A DNA stretch of 64,000 bases from Sulfurimonas sp. HSL3-7. Its GTDB lineage: Bacteria > Campylobacterota > Campylobacteria > Campylobacterales > Sulfurimonadaceae. A model generated the notes under the pieces. That model searched no databases, had not been told where the DNA came from, and was given only the letters and a program-made list of their open reading frames with translations. The stretch covers positions 2,170,001-2,234,000 of the forward strand of contig NZ_CP147919.1 in assembly GCF_039645985.1 (NCBI RefSeq), given 5' to 3'. The translations under genes were made by a program, and so were the position numbers. Each line of letters starts with the position of its first letter. Position 1 is the first letter of the stretch. This document shows positions 8,606 to 17,864 of the stretch, piece by piece.

Positions 8606-8959
8606 CTATCCTAAATAGTTTATTGTTACGGTTCCGACAGAACCCGATATAACGACCATGGCCAATAACGGCATCACCTTATAGAGCTGAGACAGGCCAA
8701 GAAGCGGTTTTCCGTCAATGAAGATACCCAATTGTACCGCGGTGACCATAAGAGACGCCATAATATTCATCCCGACCACCGTAGTGAGCAGAAGGTACCA
8801 GGGTTCGCTGAGAGAGCCGAATAAAACGATTACGGCAAGAGCCGTGTTGGCAAAGAACCCTTCAAGTGTTGTGCCGACGGCTTTTTTTTCCAGCTTTCTG
8901 CGTACGCGGAAGATCTTGAAATAGAGCAGACCCAGAAACAGGGTAGGATAAAACAGCAT
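8606..8959 (-). CDS. small membrane protein of unknown function next to pyrC
   Basis: A 117-residue protein with three or four hydrophobic segments (about 1-15, 34-54, 57-78 and 94-114) and a basic loop after the first (RVRRKLEKK). I do not recognise a domain. It lies between the phosphomannomutase and pyrC genes with gaps of 3 and 0 bases, so it is almost certainly transcribed with both. The context does not reveal a job: neighbours serve nucleotide-sugar and pyrimidine supply. Its composition matches its neighbours, giving no sign of recent transfer. Confidence 0.7.
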   Translation of the reverse strand: MLFYPTLFLGLLYFKIFRVRRKLEKKAVGTTLEGFFANTALAVIVLFGSLSEPWYLLLTTVVGMNIMASLMVTAVQLGIFIDGKPLLGLSQLYKVMPLLAMVVISGSVGTVTINYLG

Positions 8960-8962
8960 CGG

Positions 8963-10321
8963 TTATAGACTCTCTTTCGCACTGTCGATTAACCGGTTCA
9001 AGGCCTCTTCGTAGCGCTTTGCTTCCGACAGTTCTGTTGATTCAAAACGGGTTACGAGTACCGGCGTTGTATTGCTGGCACGTACCAGTCCCCACCCTTT
9101 GTCAAAAATGACCCGGACACCGTCGACTTCGATAATATCCTTGATATGCGGGAAATCTTCAGGGGGCTGCTTCAACGCATTTTTGACGGCATCCATCAAT
9201 TTGAACTTCTCCTGTTCGGTTGTTTCGACCTTGATCTCTTCGGTGGAAAAGACCTGGGGCAGTTTTGCAAGTTCCGCATCTGGATCGATGCCGTCTTGGA
9301 TAAGCTCTAGCATACGCAGCGTTGCATAGATCGCATCGTCATAACCGAAGTAACGGTTTTTAAAGAAGATGTGGCCGCTCACTTCGCACGCCAGGTCGGC
9401 GTCAAGCTCTTTCATCTTCACTTTGATGTTGGAGTGGCCCGTCTTGTACATCACCGCATTGACACCGCGTCTCGCAAACTCGTCATACATCACCTGCGAA
9501 CACTTCACTTCGCCGATCACCGTCGGGTTCTCGATCTTCATGGCATAGAGCAAGGCCATCTGATCACCCTTGATGTTGTTCTGATGCGTCAATACAGCAA
9601 TACGGTCGGCATCGCCGTCGTAGGCAAAGGCGATATCCCCCTCCTCTTCCAACAGCTTTTTAATGTCTGCAAGGTTGTGTTCATCAGACGGATCGGGATG
9701 GTGGTTCGGGAAGGTCCCGTCGGGATCGACATAGATCCCTTTGGCATTAAGCGCCAGCCCGTCAAAGATATCTTTGATGGCAACGCCGGCGACACCGTTT
9801 CCGCAGTCATAGACGATACGCTCGTTCATCCCTTTGAGATGTGCAAATTCTCTGATCATGTAGGCTTTATAGCGTTCAAGCGCATCGATCTCTTTGACAC
9901 GGCGCTCCGCTTTGGACGGAAACGCCATCGTATCGATCTCCCGACCGAGCGCATAGATCTGCTCTCCGAAGAAAGGGGCTTGACCGATGGTGATCTTGAA
10001 ACCATTATACTCAGGGGGGTTATGCGAACCGGTGATCATGATCGACGCCGTCGGAGTAACGCCGTCGAACGCCTGATAGTTGGCAAAGTAGTTCACCGGT
10101 GTGGGGACCAATCCCATCCCCAAGACCGTTTTGCCGCCTGCGTTGAGACCTGCCACCAGGTATTCAAAAAGAACCGGCGAATGCGCCCGCGCATCATAAC
10201 CGACAGCGACATAATCACCTTCTATATGTGCAGAAAGGGCAAACCCGATCTTTGTGACCGTATCTTCGTTCAACTCTTTCTCGAAGATACCTCTAATGTC
10301 GTATTCTCTGTAAATGCTCAC
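8963..10321 (-). CDS. phosphomannomutase/phosphoglucomutase
   Basis: A 452-residue alpha-D-phosphohexomutase. The phosphoserine loop reads MITGSHNPPEYNGFK near residue 100, the metal loop DGDADR near 238, and the sugar-binding CEVSGHIFF and the C-terminal RASNTTP phosphate loop are present. The four-domain length is standard. It interconverts hexose 6- and 1-phosphates, feeding GDP-mannose/GDP-fucose (gmd and fcl at 28.6-30.8 kb) and UDP-glucose (galU, ugd) for the surface polysaccharides. Family members are often active on both mannose and glucose phosphates; specificity cannot be told here, so I give no symbol. Confidence 0.92.
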   Translation of the reverse strand: MSIYREYDIRGIFEKELNEDTVTKIGFALSAHIEGDYVAVGYDARAHSPVLFEYLVAGLNAGGKTVLGMGLVPTPVNYFANYQAFDGVTPTASIMITGSHNPPEYNGFKITIGQAPFFGEQIYALGREIDTMAFPSKAERRVKEIDALERYKAYMIREFAHLKGMNERIVYDCGNGVAGVAIKDIFDGLALNAKGIYVDPDGTFPNHHPDPSDEHNLADIKKLLEEEGDIAFAYDGDADRIAVLTHQNNIKGDQMALLYAMKIENPTVIGEVKCSQVMYDEFARRGVNAVMYKTGHSNIKVKMKELDADLACEVSGHIFFKNRYFGYDDAIYATLRMLELIQDGIDPDAELAKLPQVFSTEEIKVETTEQEKFKLMDAVKNALKQPPEDFPHIKDIIEVDGVRVIFDKGWGLVRASNTTPVLVTRFESTELSEAKRYEEALNRLIDSAKESL

Positions 10322-10379
10322 AATCAGCCTTTGTCAAAATTTCATTAAAATTATAGTTTAAATATGATTAGAGGTGCCA

Positions 10380-11129
10380 TTAATGGAGTCGGTAGACGAT
10401 CGGCACACTCAAGGTCAACATCTCTTTGGGCAGAGGAAACTTCCCCTCCAGCCGCTCAATTGTCGTCACTGCGGCACGTGCCAGAATTTCCCGCTCCGTC
10501 TCAAGAACCGTAATATTTTCAATGTCACCATTCGCCAACAGTTCGAACCGAACAAGCACTTTTCCTTCGATGCCGCGTTTTCTCGCTATACGGGGGTAGT
10601 AGAGGTTCTTTTTGAGCAGTGCCATGATCTCGTTGATATGCTCCTGGATATAGGCATCTTCCAGCGAGACCTCTTGCACTTCGGCAACGCTGCTCGAAGC
10701 CGGCGGAGGAGAGACGATAAGCAATTCATCCTCCTGTCCATCGTCAGCTTCAGCCATCTCGATCATCTCCGGTTCTGCTTCGACAGGTTCCTCCGGCGTC
10801 TCTTCTTCTGCTTCTGTCATCTCAGGCGGTGTTTCATCGACAACTGCGGCCTTCTCCTCAACAACAGGTGAGGGGGCGCTCTTTTTATGCTCTTTTTCCA
10901 CACTTTTTTTCTTGGGCTGCGGCTTTTTTTGTTTTTTTACAACGGGAGGCTGTGCCTCTGTTTCCTCAGGCACACAGGCACAGACCTGCGACAGCATGAT
11001 CTTGCACCGTTTCTCATGATGAGGATTCTCTTCGCTTTTGCTCACCCAGACAAGCGCGATAACCAGCAAAACGATTGTCAAATGTAAAAAAAGAGAGTAC
11101 AAAAAAGATTTTGTCATGCGGAATTTCAT
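10380..11129 (-). CDS. tonB: TonB-like energy-transducing protein
   Basis: A 249-residue protein with one N-terminal membrane helix (about 10-29), a long periplasmic linker rich in Pro, Lys and Glu (about 55-135), and a C-terminal TonB domain (about 165-249) containing PRIARKRGIEGKVLVRFELL and GKFPLPKEM. TonB links the ExbBD motor to outer-membrane receptors. The longest frame starts at 11129, but a TATAAT (minus strand, 11136-11141) sits only 6 bases upstream. The second Met at 11117 may therefore be the real start, or the mRNA may be nearly leaderless. Confidence 0.85.
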   Translation of the reverse strand: MKFRMTKSFLYSLFLHLTIVLLVIALVWVSKSEENPHHEKRCKIMLSQVCACVPEETEAQPPVVKKQKKPQPKKKSVEKEHKKSAPSPVVEEKAAVVDETPPEMTEAEEETPEEPVEAEPEMIEMAEADDGQEDELLIVSPPPASSSVAEVQEVSLEDAYIQEHINEIMALLKKNLYYPRIARKRGIEGKVLVRFELLANGDIENITVLETEREILARAAVTTIERLEGKFPLPKEMLTLSVPIVYRLH

Positions 11130-11135
11130 AAAGGG

Positions 11136-11141
11136 ATTATA
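11136..11141 (-). promoter_or_regulatory. possible -10 box for tonB
   Basis: A perfect TATAAT on the minus strand, 6 bases upstream of the first tonB ATG. No convincing -35 box is visible, which is usual for campylobacterial sigma-70 promoters. If used, transcription would start about at the annotated ATG, which favours translation from the internal ATG at 11117. Confidence 0.35.
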
Positions 11142-11181
11142 CAGGGAGAAGTGTTACAGAAGCGTTAGAGCGGCAGAAGAG

Positions 11182-11657
11182 TGAATGGTGAATGGTGAAT
11201 GGTGAATGGTGAATGGTGAATGGTGAATGGTGAATGGTGAATGGTGAATGGTGAATGGTGAATGGTGAATGGTGAATGGTGAATGGTGAATGGTGAATGG
11301 TGAATGGTGAATGGTGAATGGTGAATGGTGAATGGTGAATGGTGAATGGTGAATGGTGAATGGTGAATGGTGAATGGTGAATGGTGAATGGTGAATGGTG
11401 AATGGTGAATGGTGAATGGTGAATGGTGAATGGTGAATGGTGAATGGTGAATGGTGAATGGTGAATGGTGAATGGTGAATGGTGAATGGTGAATGGTGAA
11501 TGGTGAATGGTGAATGGTGAATGGTGAATGGTGAATGGTGAATGGTGAATGGTGAATGGTGAATGGTGAATGGTGAATGGTGAATGGTGAATGGTGAATG
11601 GTGAATGGTGAATGGTGAATGGTGAATGGTGAATGGTGAATGGTGAATGGTGAATGG
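11182..11657. repeat. perfect 7-bp tandem array, 68 copies of TGAATGG
   Basis: Sixty-eight uninterrupted copies of TGAATGG (CCATTCA on the minus strand), 476 bp in all, with no interruption seen and the phase at the last copy matching the first. The minus strand is open in all three frames because a 7-base unit always encodes the same rotating heptapeptide (HHSPFTI); I do not regard this as coding. A related array (TGATTAG, five copies) lies at 60219-60253. Both arrays are followed by the same TAGAAAGAT-(A)-GAC junction and a hairpin element. Copy number is likely to change by slipped replication. Confidence 0.97.
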
Positions 11658-11703
11658 ATTATAGAAAGATGACGTAGCTCATCTAAATCAAAACTGAACT
11701 TTA

Positions 11704-11812
11704 AAAAAGTTTCAGATTTGGTGTAGATTGTGGAAAACGTTTTGCCGACCGCGCACTGCTGTGCGCCGAGAGCAAAACTTTTGCGCAAGGTGCGCCGAAG
11801 CTGGAACTTTTA
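11704..11812. repeat. complex palindromic element, copy 1
   Basis: Nested inverted repeats: outer arms AAAGTTTCAG (11706-11715) and CTGGAACTTT (11801-11810); a middle pair GTTTTGC (11739-11745) and GCAAAAC (11772-11778); and a perfect apical hairpin GCGCAC-TGCT-GTGCGC (11751-11766). Between outer and middle arms, ATTTGGTGTAGATTG pairs with CAAGGTGCGCCGAAG mostly through Watson-Crick and G-U pairs when read as plus-strand RNA. It lies between the heptamer array and the amt stop at 11814. Copies 2 and 3 are at 60288-60395 and 13174-13259. Confidence 0.8.
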
Positions 11813-11813
11813 C

Positions 11814-12989
11814 TTAGATGGCACGTTTGAATTCGGGGTATGCTTCGACCCCGCACTCACCGACATCCATCCCCTCGACCTGCATATCATCCTCCGCTCT
11901 GAACGTTACCAGTTTATTGATGACAAACAACGTCGCATAAGAGAGAGGAAAGACGGTACCGGCAACCACCGCGACACCTTTGAGCTGGTCCATAAAAGAG
12001 ACACTTTCAACAAAAATACCCACGGCCAACGTTCCCCAAATACCGTTAACAAGGTGAACCGACAGGGCACCGACGGGATCATCCAAACGCAGTTTATCAA
12101 ACATCGGAACGGCAAAAACGACCAAAGTACCGCCGACGGCCCCGATCAGAATCGGTGTATAGATATCATACAGGTCCGGTCCCGCTGTTACAGCGACAAG
12201 ACCGCCAAGCGCACCATTCAAGACCATCGTAATATCGAAAAGGCGGTAACGCAGGTACATAAGCAATCCTGCAAAAATGGCGCCCGCCAGACCTGCCGTA
12301 TTGGTGTTCATGATCGTCAATGCCACCGCGTCGGCACTCTCTTTGGAAGAAATTGAACCAACCGAACCGCCATTGAAGCCGAACCAGCCGATCCAGAGAA
12401 GGAAGGCACCCAAAACAACCAACGGGATATTCGATGCAGGAATAACACGGATCTTTTCGCCGACATAACGTCCTTTACGCGCACCGATGATCATAATAGC
12501 CGCTAACAGCGCCCAACCGCCGGTCGAGTGGATCACGGTCGAACCGGCAAGGTCATACATCGTAAGGTCCAGAAAAGTGCCGTCCAGGAAATCAGCACCC
12601 CAGGAGATGTTGACGATCATCGGATAGATCAAAGCCCCCATAATAACGGTAAAGATCGCCAGCGGAATAATGCGGACACGCTCGCTCACACCGCCACTCA
12701 TGATATTGATCGTCTTACCGACAAACGCCATCTGAAACATAAAAGCCGCCCACATGCTCATCCCCTCTTTTTCCCATGTGCCAAAGGCAAATTTATAGCC
12801 TATAAGCAAAAAAGCCAAAGAGGCGATCGCATAGATCATCGTGTTGATCGTCAATACGGACGTCACATTCTTTGTACGGACAAGCCCTGCTTCGAGCATA
12901 GCAAAACCGGGGACCATGAAGATGATCAGAGTCATCGCAAAAAGCGTAAAAAAGGTGTCGATAATGTAAGTAAAATCGGATTCGAGCAT
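11814..12989 (-). CDS. amt: ammonium transporter, Amt family (second copy)
   Basis: A 391-residue, eleven-helix Amt/Mep/Rh transporter without a cleaved signal peptide. Family signatures are readable: MVPGFAMLEAGLVRTKN in the first helix, DLAGSTVIHSTGGWALLAA with one of the twin pore histidines, WFGFNGGS, and the second pore-histidine segment LSVHLVNGIWGTLAVGIF. It conducts ammonium/ammonia across the inner membrane. It is only distantly similar to the 433-residue Amt at 13677-14978; the PII gene glnK lies between them, all on the minus strand. The stop lies two bases beyond palindromic element copy 1. Confidence 0.92.
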   Translation of the reverse strand: MLESDFTYIIDTFFTLFAMTLIIFMVPGFAMLEAGLVRTKNVTSVLTINTMIYAIASLAFLLIGYKFAFGTWEKEGMSMWAAFMFQMAFVGKTINIMSGGVSERVRIIPLAIFTVIMGALIYPMIVNISWGADFLDGTFLDLTMYDLAGSTVIHSTGGWALLAAIMIIGARKGRYVGEKIRVIPASNIPLVVLGAFLLWIGWFGFNGGSVGSISSKESADAVALTIMNTNTAGLAGAIFAGLLMYLRYRLFDITMVLNGALGGLVAVTAGPDLYDIYTPILIGAVGGTLVVFAVPMFDKLRLDDPVGALSVHLVNGIWGTLAVGIFVESVSFMDQLKGVAVVAGTVFPLSYATLFVINKLVTFRAEDDMQVEGMDVGECGVEAYPEFKRAI

Positions 12990-13078
12990 GAAAAACCTTG
13001 TTTTTTTAATACGTCTATAAAATTTTGATAGAGCGTAAATATTTTATAATTTTAATAGAATAAGGTTTAAACTTGATA

Positions 13079-13098
13079 GGGGTAAGGGGAAGTAGGGG
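13079..13098 (+). other. three G4 runs upstream of amt
   Basis: GGGG runs at 13079-13082, 13086-13089 and 13095-13098, separated by TAA and AAGTA, about 90-110 bases upstream of the amt start (C-runs on the coding strand). With only three runs a single-molecule quadruplex is not expected; a protein-binding direct repeat (GGGGTAA twice) is possible. Noted only as local structure in an otherwise AT-rich gap. Confidence 0.3.
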
Positions 13099-13173
13099 TA
13101 AATATTGTGAAGAGTTCTGAAATCGATACAATCTTAAAGTAAAAAAGAAAAACAAGGTAGCATTGATAATAAG

Positions 13174-13257
13174 TGTAGGTTGGGCCGCCTGCCCGATAGC
13201 GCACTGCTTATGTGCGCAGAGGCAGACTTAGAGTTGAACAAATGTTCTGAAGCCGGA

Positions 13258-13259
<2 letters not shown>
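13174..13259. repeat. complex palindromic element, copy 3
   Basis: Contains the same landmarks as copies 1 and 2: left TGTAGGTTGGG, arm GCCTGCC (13187-13193) against GGCAGAC (13221-13227), apical stem GCGCAC (13199-13204) with GTGCGC (13212-13217), and right CAAATGTTCTGAAGCCGGATT (13239-13259), which lines up with CAAGGTGCGCCGAAGC of copy 1. The right end runs into the TAA stop of glnK (13258-13260). It lacks an adjoining heptamer array, and its outer arms pair poorly. Confidence 0.65.
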
Positions 13260-13648
<389 letters not shown>

Positions 13649-13676
13649 CATATTAGAGTATGGCTAAGACCAACCC

Positions 13677-14978
13677 TTACAGGTTGAATCCACGCTCACC
13701 GTGTACCGATTCGTCAAGACCCATAGACTCATCATCCTCGCTTACACGTTTACCACCTGTCAATAATACTGCGATGTAGTAGACTACAACCGTACCGATA
13801 AGGGTAAACAGACCAACAACCAGGACTGATTCGAATTGAACAAAAAGTTGTCCCATACGGTCACCGCTTGCTTTAAGCGGACCGTCCCAAAGAAGGTCTT
13901 GATCGTTAAGAGCAAAAATACCTGTTGCGATAGCACCCCATAGACCTGCAAGGAAGTGCACACCGAATGCATCAAGAGAATCATCATAACCAAGTTTCTT
14001 CTTCATTACAACAACACCGTAGAAAGCGATCATAGTACCGATGATACCGATAGCGAATGCACCGCCGACGCTAACGAAACCAGCTGCCGGAGTAATAGCG
14101 ACAAGACCGGCGATCACACCTGTAGCCGCACCAAGAAGTGTCGGCTTTTTGTAAACGAACCACTCAAGAGCCATCCATGTGATTGCAGCAATAGAAGCAG
14201 AGATCGTTGTCGTCATGTAAGCAAGACCGGCAATTTCGTTTGCACCAAATGCAGATCCACCGTTAAATCCGTACCAACCGAACCATAGAAGTGCTGCACC
14301 GACTGCTGTCAGGATAACACTTGCAGGTTTCATCGCTGCAGTAGGGTAACCGTTACGTTTACCGACAAGGTAAGCAAGAACAAGACCGGCAAGACCACCA
14401 TTCATGTGTACAACTGTACCACCGGCAAAGTCAAGTGCACCGGCATCAAAAAGCAGTGCACCGTCTCCACCCCACACCATGTGTGTAATCGGAGCATAAA
14501 CAACAAGTCCCCATACGGCTACAAACACCAACCACGTCGAAAACTTAATACGCTCAATCACTGAACCCGCAGCGATTGCAACAGTAATAGCCGCAAAAGT
14601 ACCCTGGAACACGATGAACACGTAAGCCGGGTAACTGCCGCTCAAGTCATTCCATGCGATTCCGCTAAGCATAACATTACCTAAACCACCGAATACATTT
14701 TGCACTGTTGCGTTATCTGCTGTACCGAACGCGATCGAGTAACCAGCGATGACCCATACAACAAAAGCGACAACAAATGCACCTAAGACCATTGCGAACG
14801 TATTCACAATATTTTTGCTACGTGTCATACCTGCATAGAAAAGTGCAAGACCTGCCGGAGTCATCAATAGTACAAATGCTGTTGAAACCATCATCCATGC
14901 GGTATCACCTGTGTTGAGTGTATCTTCTGCAAACACGAATGTCGGCAAAAGAAGAAGAGCCAATAAGAACTTTTTCAT
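13677..14978 (-). CDS. amtB: ammonium transporter, AmtB type with signal peptide
   Basis: A 433-residue transporter with a cleavable N-terminal segment (MKKFLLALLLLPTFVFA) like that of E. coli AmtB, then eleven helices. Signatures: LFYAGMTRSKN, DFAGGTVVHMNGGLAGLV with the first pore His, WFGWYGFNGGSAFGAN, and DAFGVHFLAGLWGAIATGIF with the second pore His. It carries ammonium into the cell and is normally gated by GlnK, encoded just downstream on the same strand. The start has a good ribosome site (AAAGGAGTAAGA on the minus strand). It is divergent from gyrA. Confidence 0.95.
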   Translation of the reverse strand: MKKFLLALLLLPTFVFAEDTLNTGDTAWMMVSTAFVLLMTPAGLALFYAGMTRSKNIVNTFAMVLGAFVVAFVVWVIAGYSIAFGTADNATVQNVFGGLGNVMLSGIAWNDLSGSYPAYVFIVFQGTFAAITVAIAAGSVIERIKFSTWLVFVAVWGLVVYAPITHMVWGGDGALLFDAGALDFAGGTVVHMNGGLAGLVLAYLVGKRNGYPTAAMKPASVILTAVGAALLWFGWYGFNGGSAFGANEIAGLAYMTTTISASIAAITWMALEWFVYKKPTLLGAATGVIAGLVAITPAAGFVSVGGAFAIGIIGTMIAFYGVVVMKKKLGYDDSLDAFGVHFLAGLWGAIATGIFALNDQDLLWDGPLKASGDRMGQLFVQFESVLVVGLFTLIGTVVVYYIAVLLTGGKRVSEDDESMGLDESVHGERGFNL

Positions 14979-15234
14979 TCTTACTCCTTTTTAGTTAATT
15001 TCAGTTGCTAGTATAAAATAAAATTGTTATGCACAGCCGCCAATCCTGCCTATTTTTTAATCACTTTTTAGTGTATATTGTTTTCACCCTGTAGCGTTGT
15101 GCCTATATTATATATAGTTGTACATATGTAATGTTTTTACCTTCTGAAACACCTTCACAGAATGCACTATATTTCCAAAATATGGCTTTTACAACTTTTT
15201 TAATCGAAACTTAAATTTATGAATTGTGCTTTAT

Positions 15235-15268
15235 ATGGCTTTTAGACGTGCCTTTAAGCCATTTTTTT
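15235..15268 (+). promoter_or_regulatory. hairpin plus T-run overlapping the gyrA promoter
   Basis: Arms ATGGCTTTTA (15235-15244) and TTTAAGCCAT (15253-15262) can pair over eight of ten positions, and a run of seven T follows (15262-15268), giving a terminator-like shape. It is followed at once by TATTAT (15270-15275), the probable gyrA -10 box. The T-run may therefore simply be the T-rich stretch that replaces a -35 box in campylobacterial promoters, or the hairpin may stop upstream or read-through transcription. Confidence 0.45.
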
Positions 15269-15269
15269 G

Positions 15270-15275
15270 TATTAT
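15270..15275 (+). promoter_or_regulatory. probable gyrA -10 box
   Basis: TATTAT preceded by a T-rich stretch, 36 bases upstream of the gyrA ATG. The leader would be about 30 bases and contains a clear ribosome site (GAGGTAACAG before ATG). Confidence 0.5.
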
Positions 15276-15311
15276 CACTCAATTTTACATCCTAAATTTT
15301 GAGGTAACAGA

Positions 15312-17831
15312 ATGAGCGACATGCTAGAACATAGCGATATCGAAAATATTAATATCGAAGACACCCTCAAAGCGAGTTATCTAGACTACTCCATGAGTGT
15401 TATCATCGGTCGTGCCCTGCCTGATGTGCGTGACGGTCTTAAACCGGTTCACCGCCGTATACTTTATGCGATGGACAAACTGAACCTGTCGGCCGGCGCC
15501 AAGTATAAAAAATCAGCACGTATCGTCGGTGATGTGATCGGGCAATACCACCCGCACGGTGACACGGCTGTCTATGACGCGCTGGTCCGTATGGCCCAGC
15601 CTTTCTCGATGCGCATGGAACTGGTTGACGGTCAGGGGAACTTCGGTTCCGTCGACGGCGACAACGCGGCAGCGATGCGTTATACGGAAGCGCGTATGAC
15701 CAAATATGCCGGCGAGATGCTTAAAGACCTCGATAAAGAGACGGTCAATATGATCGACAACTACGATGGCACGACGCAGGAGCCGGATGTACTTCCGACC
15801 CGTGTACCGAACCTGCTGATCAACGGTTCATCGGGTATCGCCGTCGGTATGGCGACCAACATCCCGCCGCACAACCCGCATGAGATCATCGCGGCACTTC
15901 GCGTTCTTTTAGAGAATCCGAACGCCACCTTGACGGACCTGATGGAACACATCCAGGGACCGGATTTCCCGACCGGCGGTATCATCTTCGGCAAAAAGGG
16001 GATCCTGGACGCGTATGAGACCGGCCGCGGCCGTATTAAAGTACGCGCGAAAACCCATATCGAGATCAAGGGCAAAAAAGACATTATCGTCATCGACGAA
16101 CTGCCGTACATGGTCAACAAATCCCGTCTGATCGAGAGTATCGCCAACCTGGTCAAAGATAAGCAGATCGAAGGGATCTCCGAGATCCGGGATGAGTCGG
16201 ACCGCGAAGGTATCCGTGTCGTCATCGAACTTAAACGCGAAGCGATGAGCGAGATCGTTCTGAACAACCTCTTCAAATCGACCAACATGCAGACCACCTT
16301 CGGTATCATCATGCTCTCCATCCTCAACCAGGAACCGCGTGTCTTTACCTTGATCGAAATGCTGCAGCACTTTTTGAATCACCGCAAAACAGTCATCATC
16401 CGCCGTACGATCTTTGATCTTGAAAAAGCCAAAGCCAAAGCGCATATCCTTGAAGGTCTTAAAAAAGCACTTGACCACATTGATGAGATCATCAAGCTTA
16501 TCCGTGCAAGCAAAAACACTGAAGAGGCCAAAGAGGGGCTCATAAGCGAGTTTGACTTCTCGGCGATCCAGGCCCAGGCTATTCTCGACATGCGTCTGCA
16601 AAAGCTGACGGGTCTTGAGCGCGAGAAGATCGAAAATGAACTTCGTGAAGTCCTTGAACTGATCGAATACCTTGAGTCGATCCTCAAAAGCGAAGAGGTC
16701 CTTAAAGGGATCATCGCTGATGAACTTAATGAAGTCTACGAAATCTATGAAGGCAAACGCCGTACAACGCTTGAAGACAACTATGACGATATCGATATCG
16801 AGGACCTGATCCCGAACGAGCCGATGGTCGTCACTATCACCCACCGCGGGTATATCAAACGCGTACCGCTGGCGCAGTATGAGAAGCAGCGCCGCGGCGG
16901 CAAAGGTAAGACAGCCGTCACCACCTACGATGACGACTTTATCAAAAACTTCTTTACCTGTATGACCCATGACACCCTGCTGTTCATCACAGATCGCGGT
17001 CAGCTGCACTGGCTCAAGGTCTACCGCATCCCTGAAGGTTCACGTACGGCAAAAGGCAAAGCGGTTGTCAACCTGATCAACCTGCTTCCGGATGAGAACA
17101 TCCGCTCTATCCTGCCTACGACCGACTTCAGTGATGAGAAATCCCTGGTCTTCTTTACCGAAAACGGTATTGTCAAACGGACAAAACTCTCTGAGTTCTC
17201 TAACATCCGAAGCAACGGAGTGCGCGCGATCGTTCTCGATGACGATGACACATTGATCACGGCGAAGATCGCAACGCTTGAGACCAAGTATCTCTTTATT
17301 CTGACCCAAAAAGCGCAGTGTATCAAGTTCGAGATCGAAAAAACACGCGACCAGGGTAGAAGTACCCGCGGTGTCCGCGGTATCAAGTTCAAACATGCCG
17401 ACGACAAAGTGGTCGATGCCAACATCATCAGCAATGATGAGCAGGAGATCCTGACGGTCAGCGAAAAAGGTATCGGTAAACGAACGACAGCCGGCGAATA
17501 CCGCCTGACCAACCGCGCCGGATCAGGTGTGATCGCGATGAAGCTCAACCAGAAGACCGGTAGCAGCGTTGTCGGCTGTGTGATGGTCGATGAGAACATG
17601 GATATGATGGCTTTGACCAAAGAGGGCAAGATGATCCGTGTCGATATGCAGTCCATCTCAAAATCGAGCCGCAACACCTCCGGCGTCTATATCGTCAAAG
17701 GTGACGATGTCATCAGTATCGCCCGCTGTCCGAAGATCGAGAAAGAGAGCGATGACGAAGATGAAGAGGGTAGTCAAGAAGTTCCGGTCCCACCATCAAT
17801 CGACGAGCCGGGCAACGACACACTTTTTTAA
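15312..17831 (+). CDS. gyrA: DNA gyrase subunit A
   Basis: An 839-residue type IIA topoisomerase subunit. The breakage-reunion domain has the catalytic Tyr at 124 ([10 protein letters not shown]) and the quinolone pocket [15 protein letters not shown] with Thr85 and Asp89, the wild-type state in this phylum. The GyrA box QRRGGKG in the C-terminal half separates it from ParC. The C-terminal domain has the usual repeated blades and ends in an acidic tail ([12 protein letters not shown]). With GyrB it introduces negative supercoils. It starts 333 bases from the divergent amtB and is followed by asd after 33 bases. Confidence 0.98.
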   Translation: MSDMLEHSDIENINIEDTLKASYLDYSMSVIIGRALPDVRDGLKPVHRRILYAMDKLNLSAGAKYKKSARIVGDVIGQYHPHGDTAVYDALVRMAQPFSMRMELVDGQGNFGSVDGDNAAAMRYTEARMTKYAGEMLKDLDKETVNMIDNYDGTTQEPDVLPTRVPNLLINGSSGIAVGMATNIPPHNPHEIIAALRVLLENPNATLTDLMEHIQGPDFPTGGIIFGKKGILDAYETGRGRIKVRAKTHIEIKGKKDIIVIDELPYMVNKSRLIESIANLVKDKQIEGISEIRDESDREGIRVVIELKREAMSEIVLNNLFKSTNMQTTFGIIMLSILNQEPRVFTLIEMLQHFLNHRKTVIIRRTIFDLEKAKAKAHILEGLKKALDHIDEIIKLIRASKNTEEAKEGLISEFDFSAIQAQAILDMRLQKLTGLEREKIENELREVLELIEYLESILKSEEVLKGIIADELNEVYEIYEGKRRTTLEDNYDDIDIEDLIPNEPMVVTITHRGYIKRVPLAQYEKQRRGGKGKTAVTTYDDDFIKNFFTCMTHDTLLFITDRGQLHWLKVYRIPEGSRTAKGKAVVNLINLLPDENIRSILPTTDFSDEKSLVFFTENGIVKRTKLSEFSNIRSNGVRAIVLDDDDTLITAKIATLETKYLFILTQKAQCIKFEIEKTRDQGRSTRGVRGIKFKHADDKVVDANIISNDEQEILTVSEKGIGKRTTAGEYRLTNRAGSGVIAMKLNQKTGSSVVGCVMVDENMDMMALTKEGKMIRVDMQSISKSSRNTSGVYIVKGDDVISIARCPKIEKESDDEDEEGSQEVPVPPSIDEPGNDTLF

Positions 17832-17864
17832 GATCAACTCAGTAAGAGAGAAGGAATAAACTAT

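Larger units (their letters stand above)
14979..15311. other. AT-rich divergent intergenic region (amtB/gyrA)
   Basis: A 333-base AT-rich gap without a gene. It must hold promoters for amtB (minus) and gyrA (plus). Visible structure: a 12-base direct repeat ATATGGCTTTTA at 15180-15191 and 15233-15244, the second forming one arm of a hairpin described separately, and a TATTAT box before gyrA. I looked for a sigma-54 type GG-N10-GC motif upstream of amtB and did not find one. Confidence 0.6.

Noticed and set aside
9371-10348. 325-codon plus-strand frame opposite the phosphohexomutase
   Set aside because: It is antisense to a clear enzyme gene with full motifs, and its translation has no family features.
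11182-11657. Possible CRISPR array
   Set aside because: The unit is 7 bp with no spacers and there are no cas genes; the 90-bp repeats at 62.5 kb also lack spacers.
11165-11788. 207-codon minus-strand frame encoding repeated HHSPFTI
   Set aside because: A 7-bp repeat without stop on one strand gives an open frame automatically in all three phases; no start region or protein character outside the array.
13079-13098. Intramolecular G-quadruplex
   Set aside because: Only three G4 runs occur; a fourth run is missing nearby.
14979-15100. Sigma-54 promoter for amtB
   Set aside because: The GG and GC doublets present are 7 or 12 bases apart, not 10.
15312-17831. ParC rather than GyrA
   Set aside because: A GyrA box (QRRGGKG) and a full-length C-terminal domain are present.
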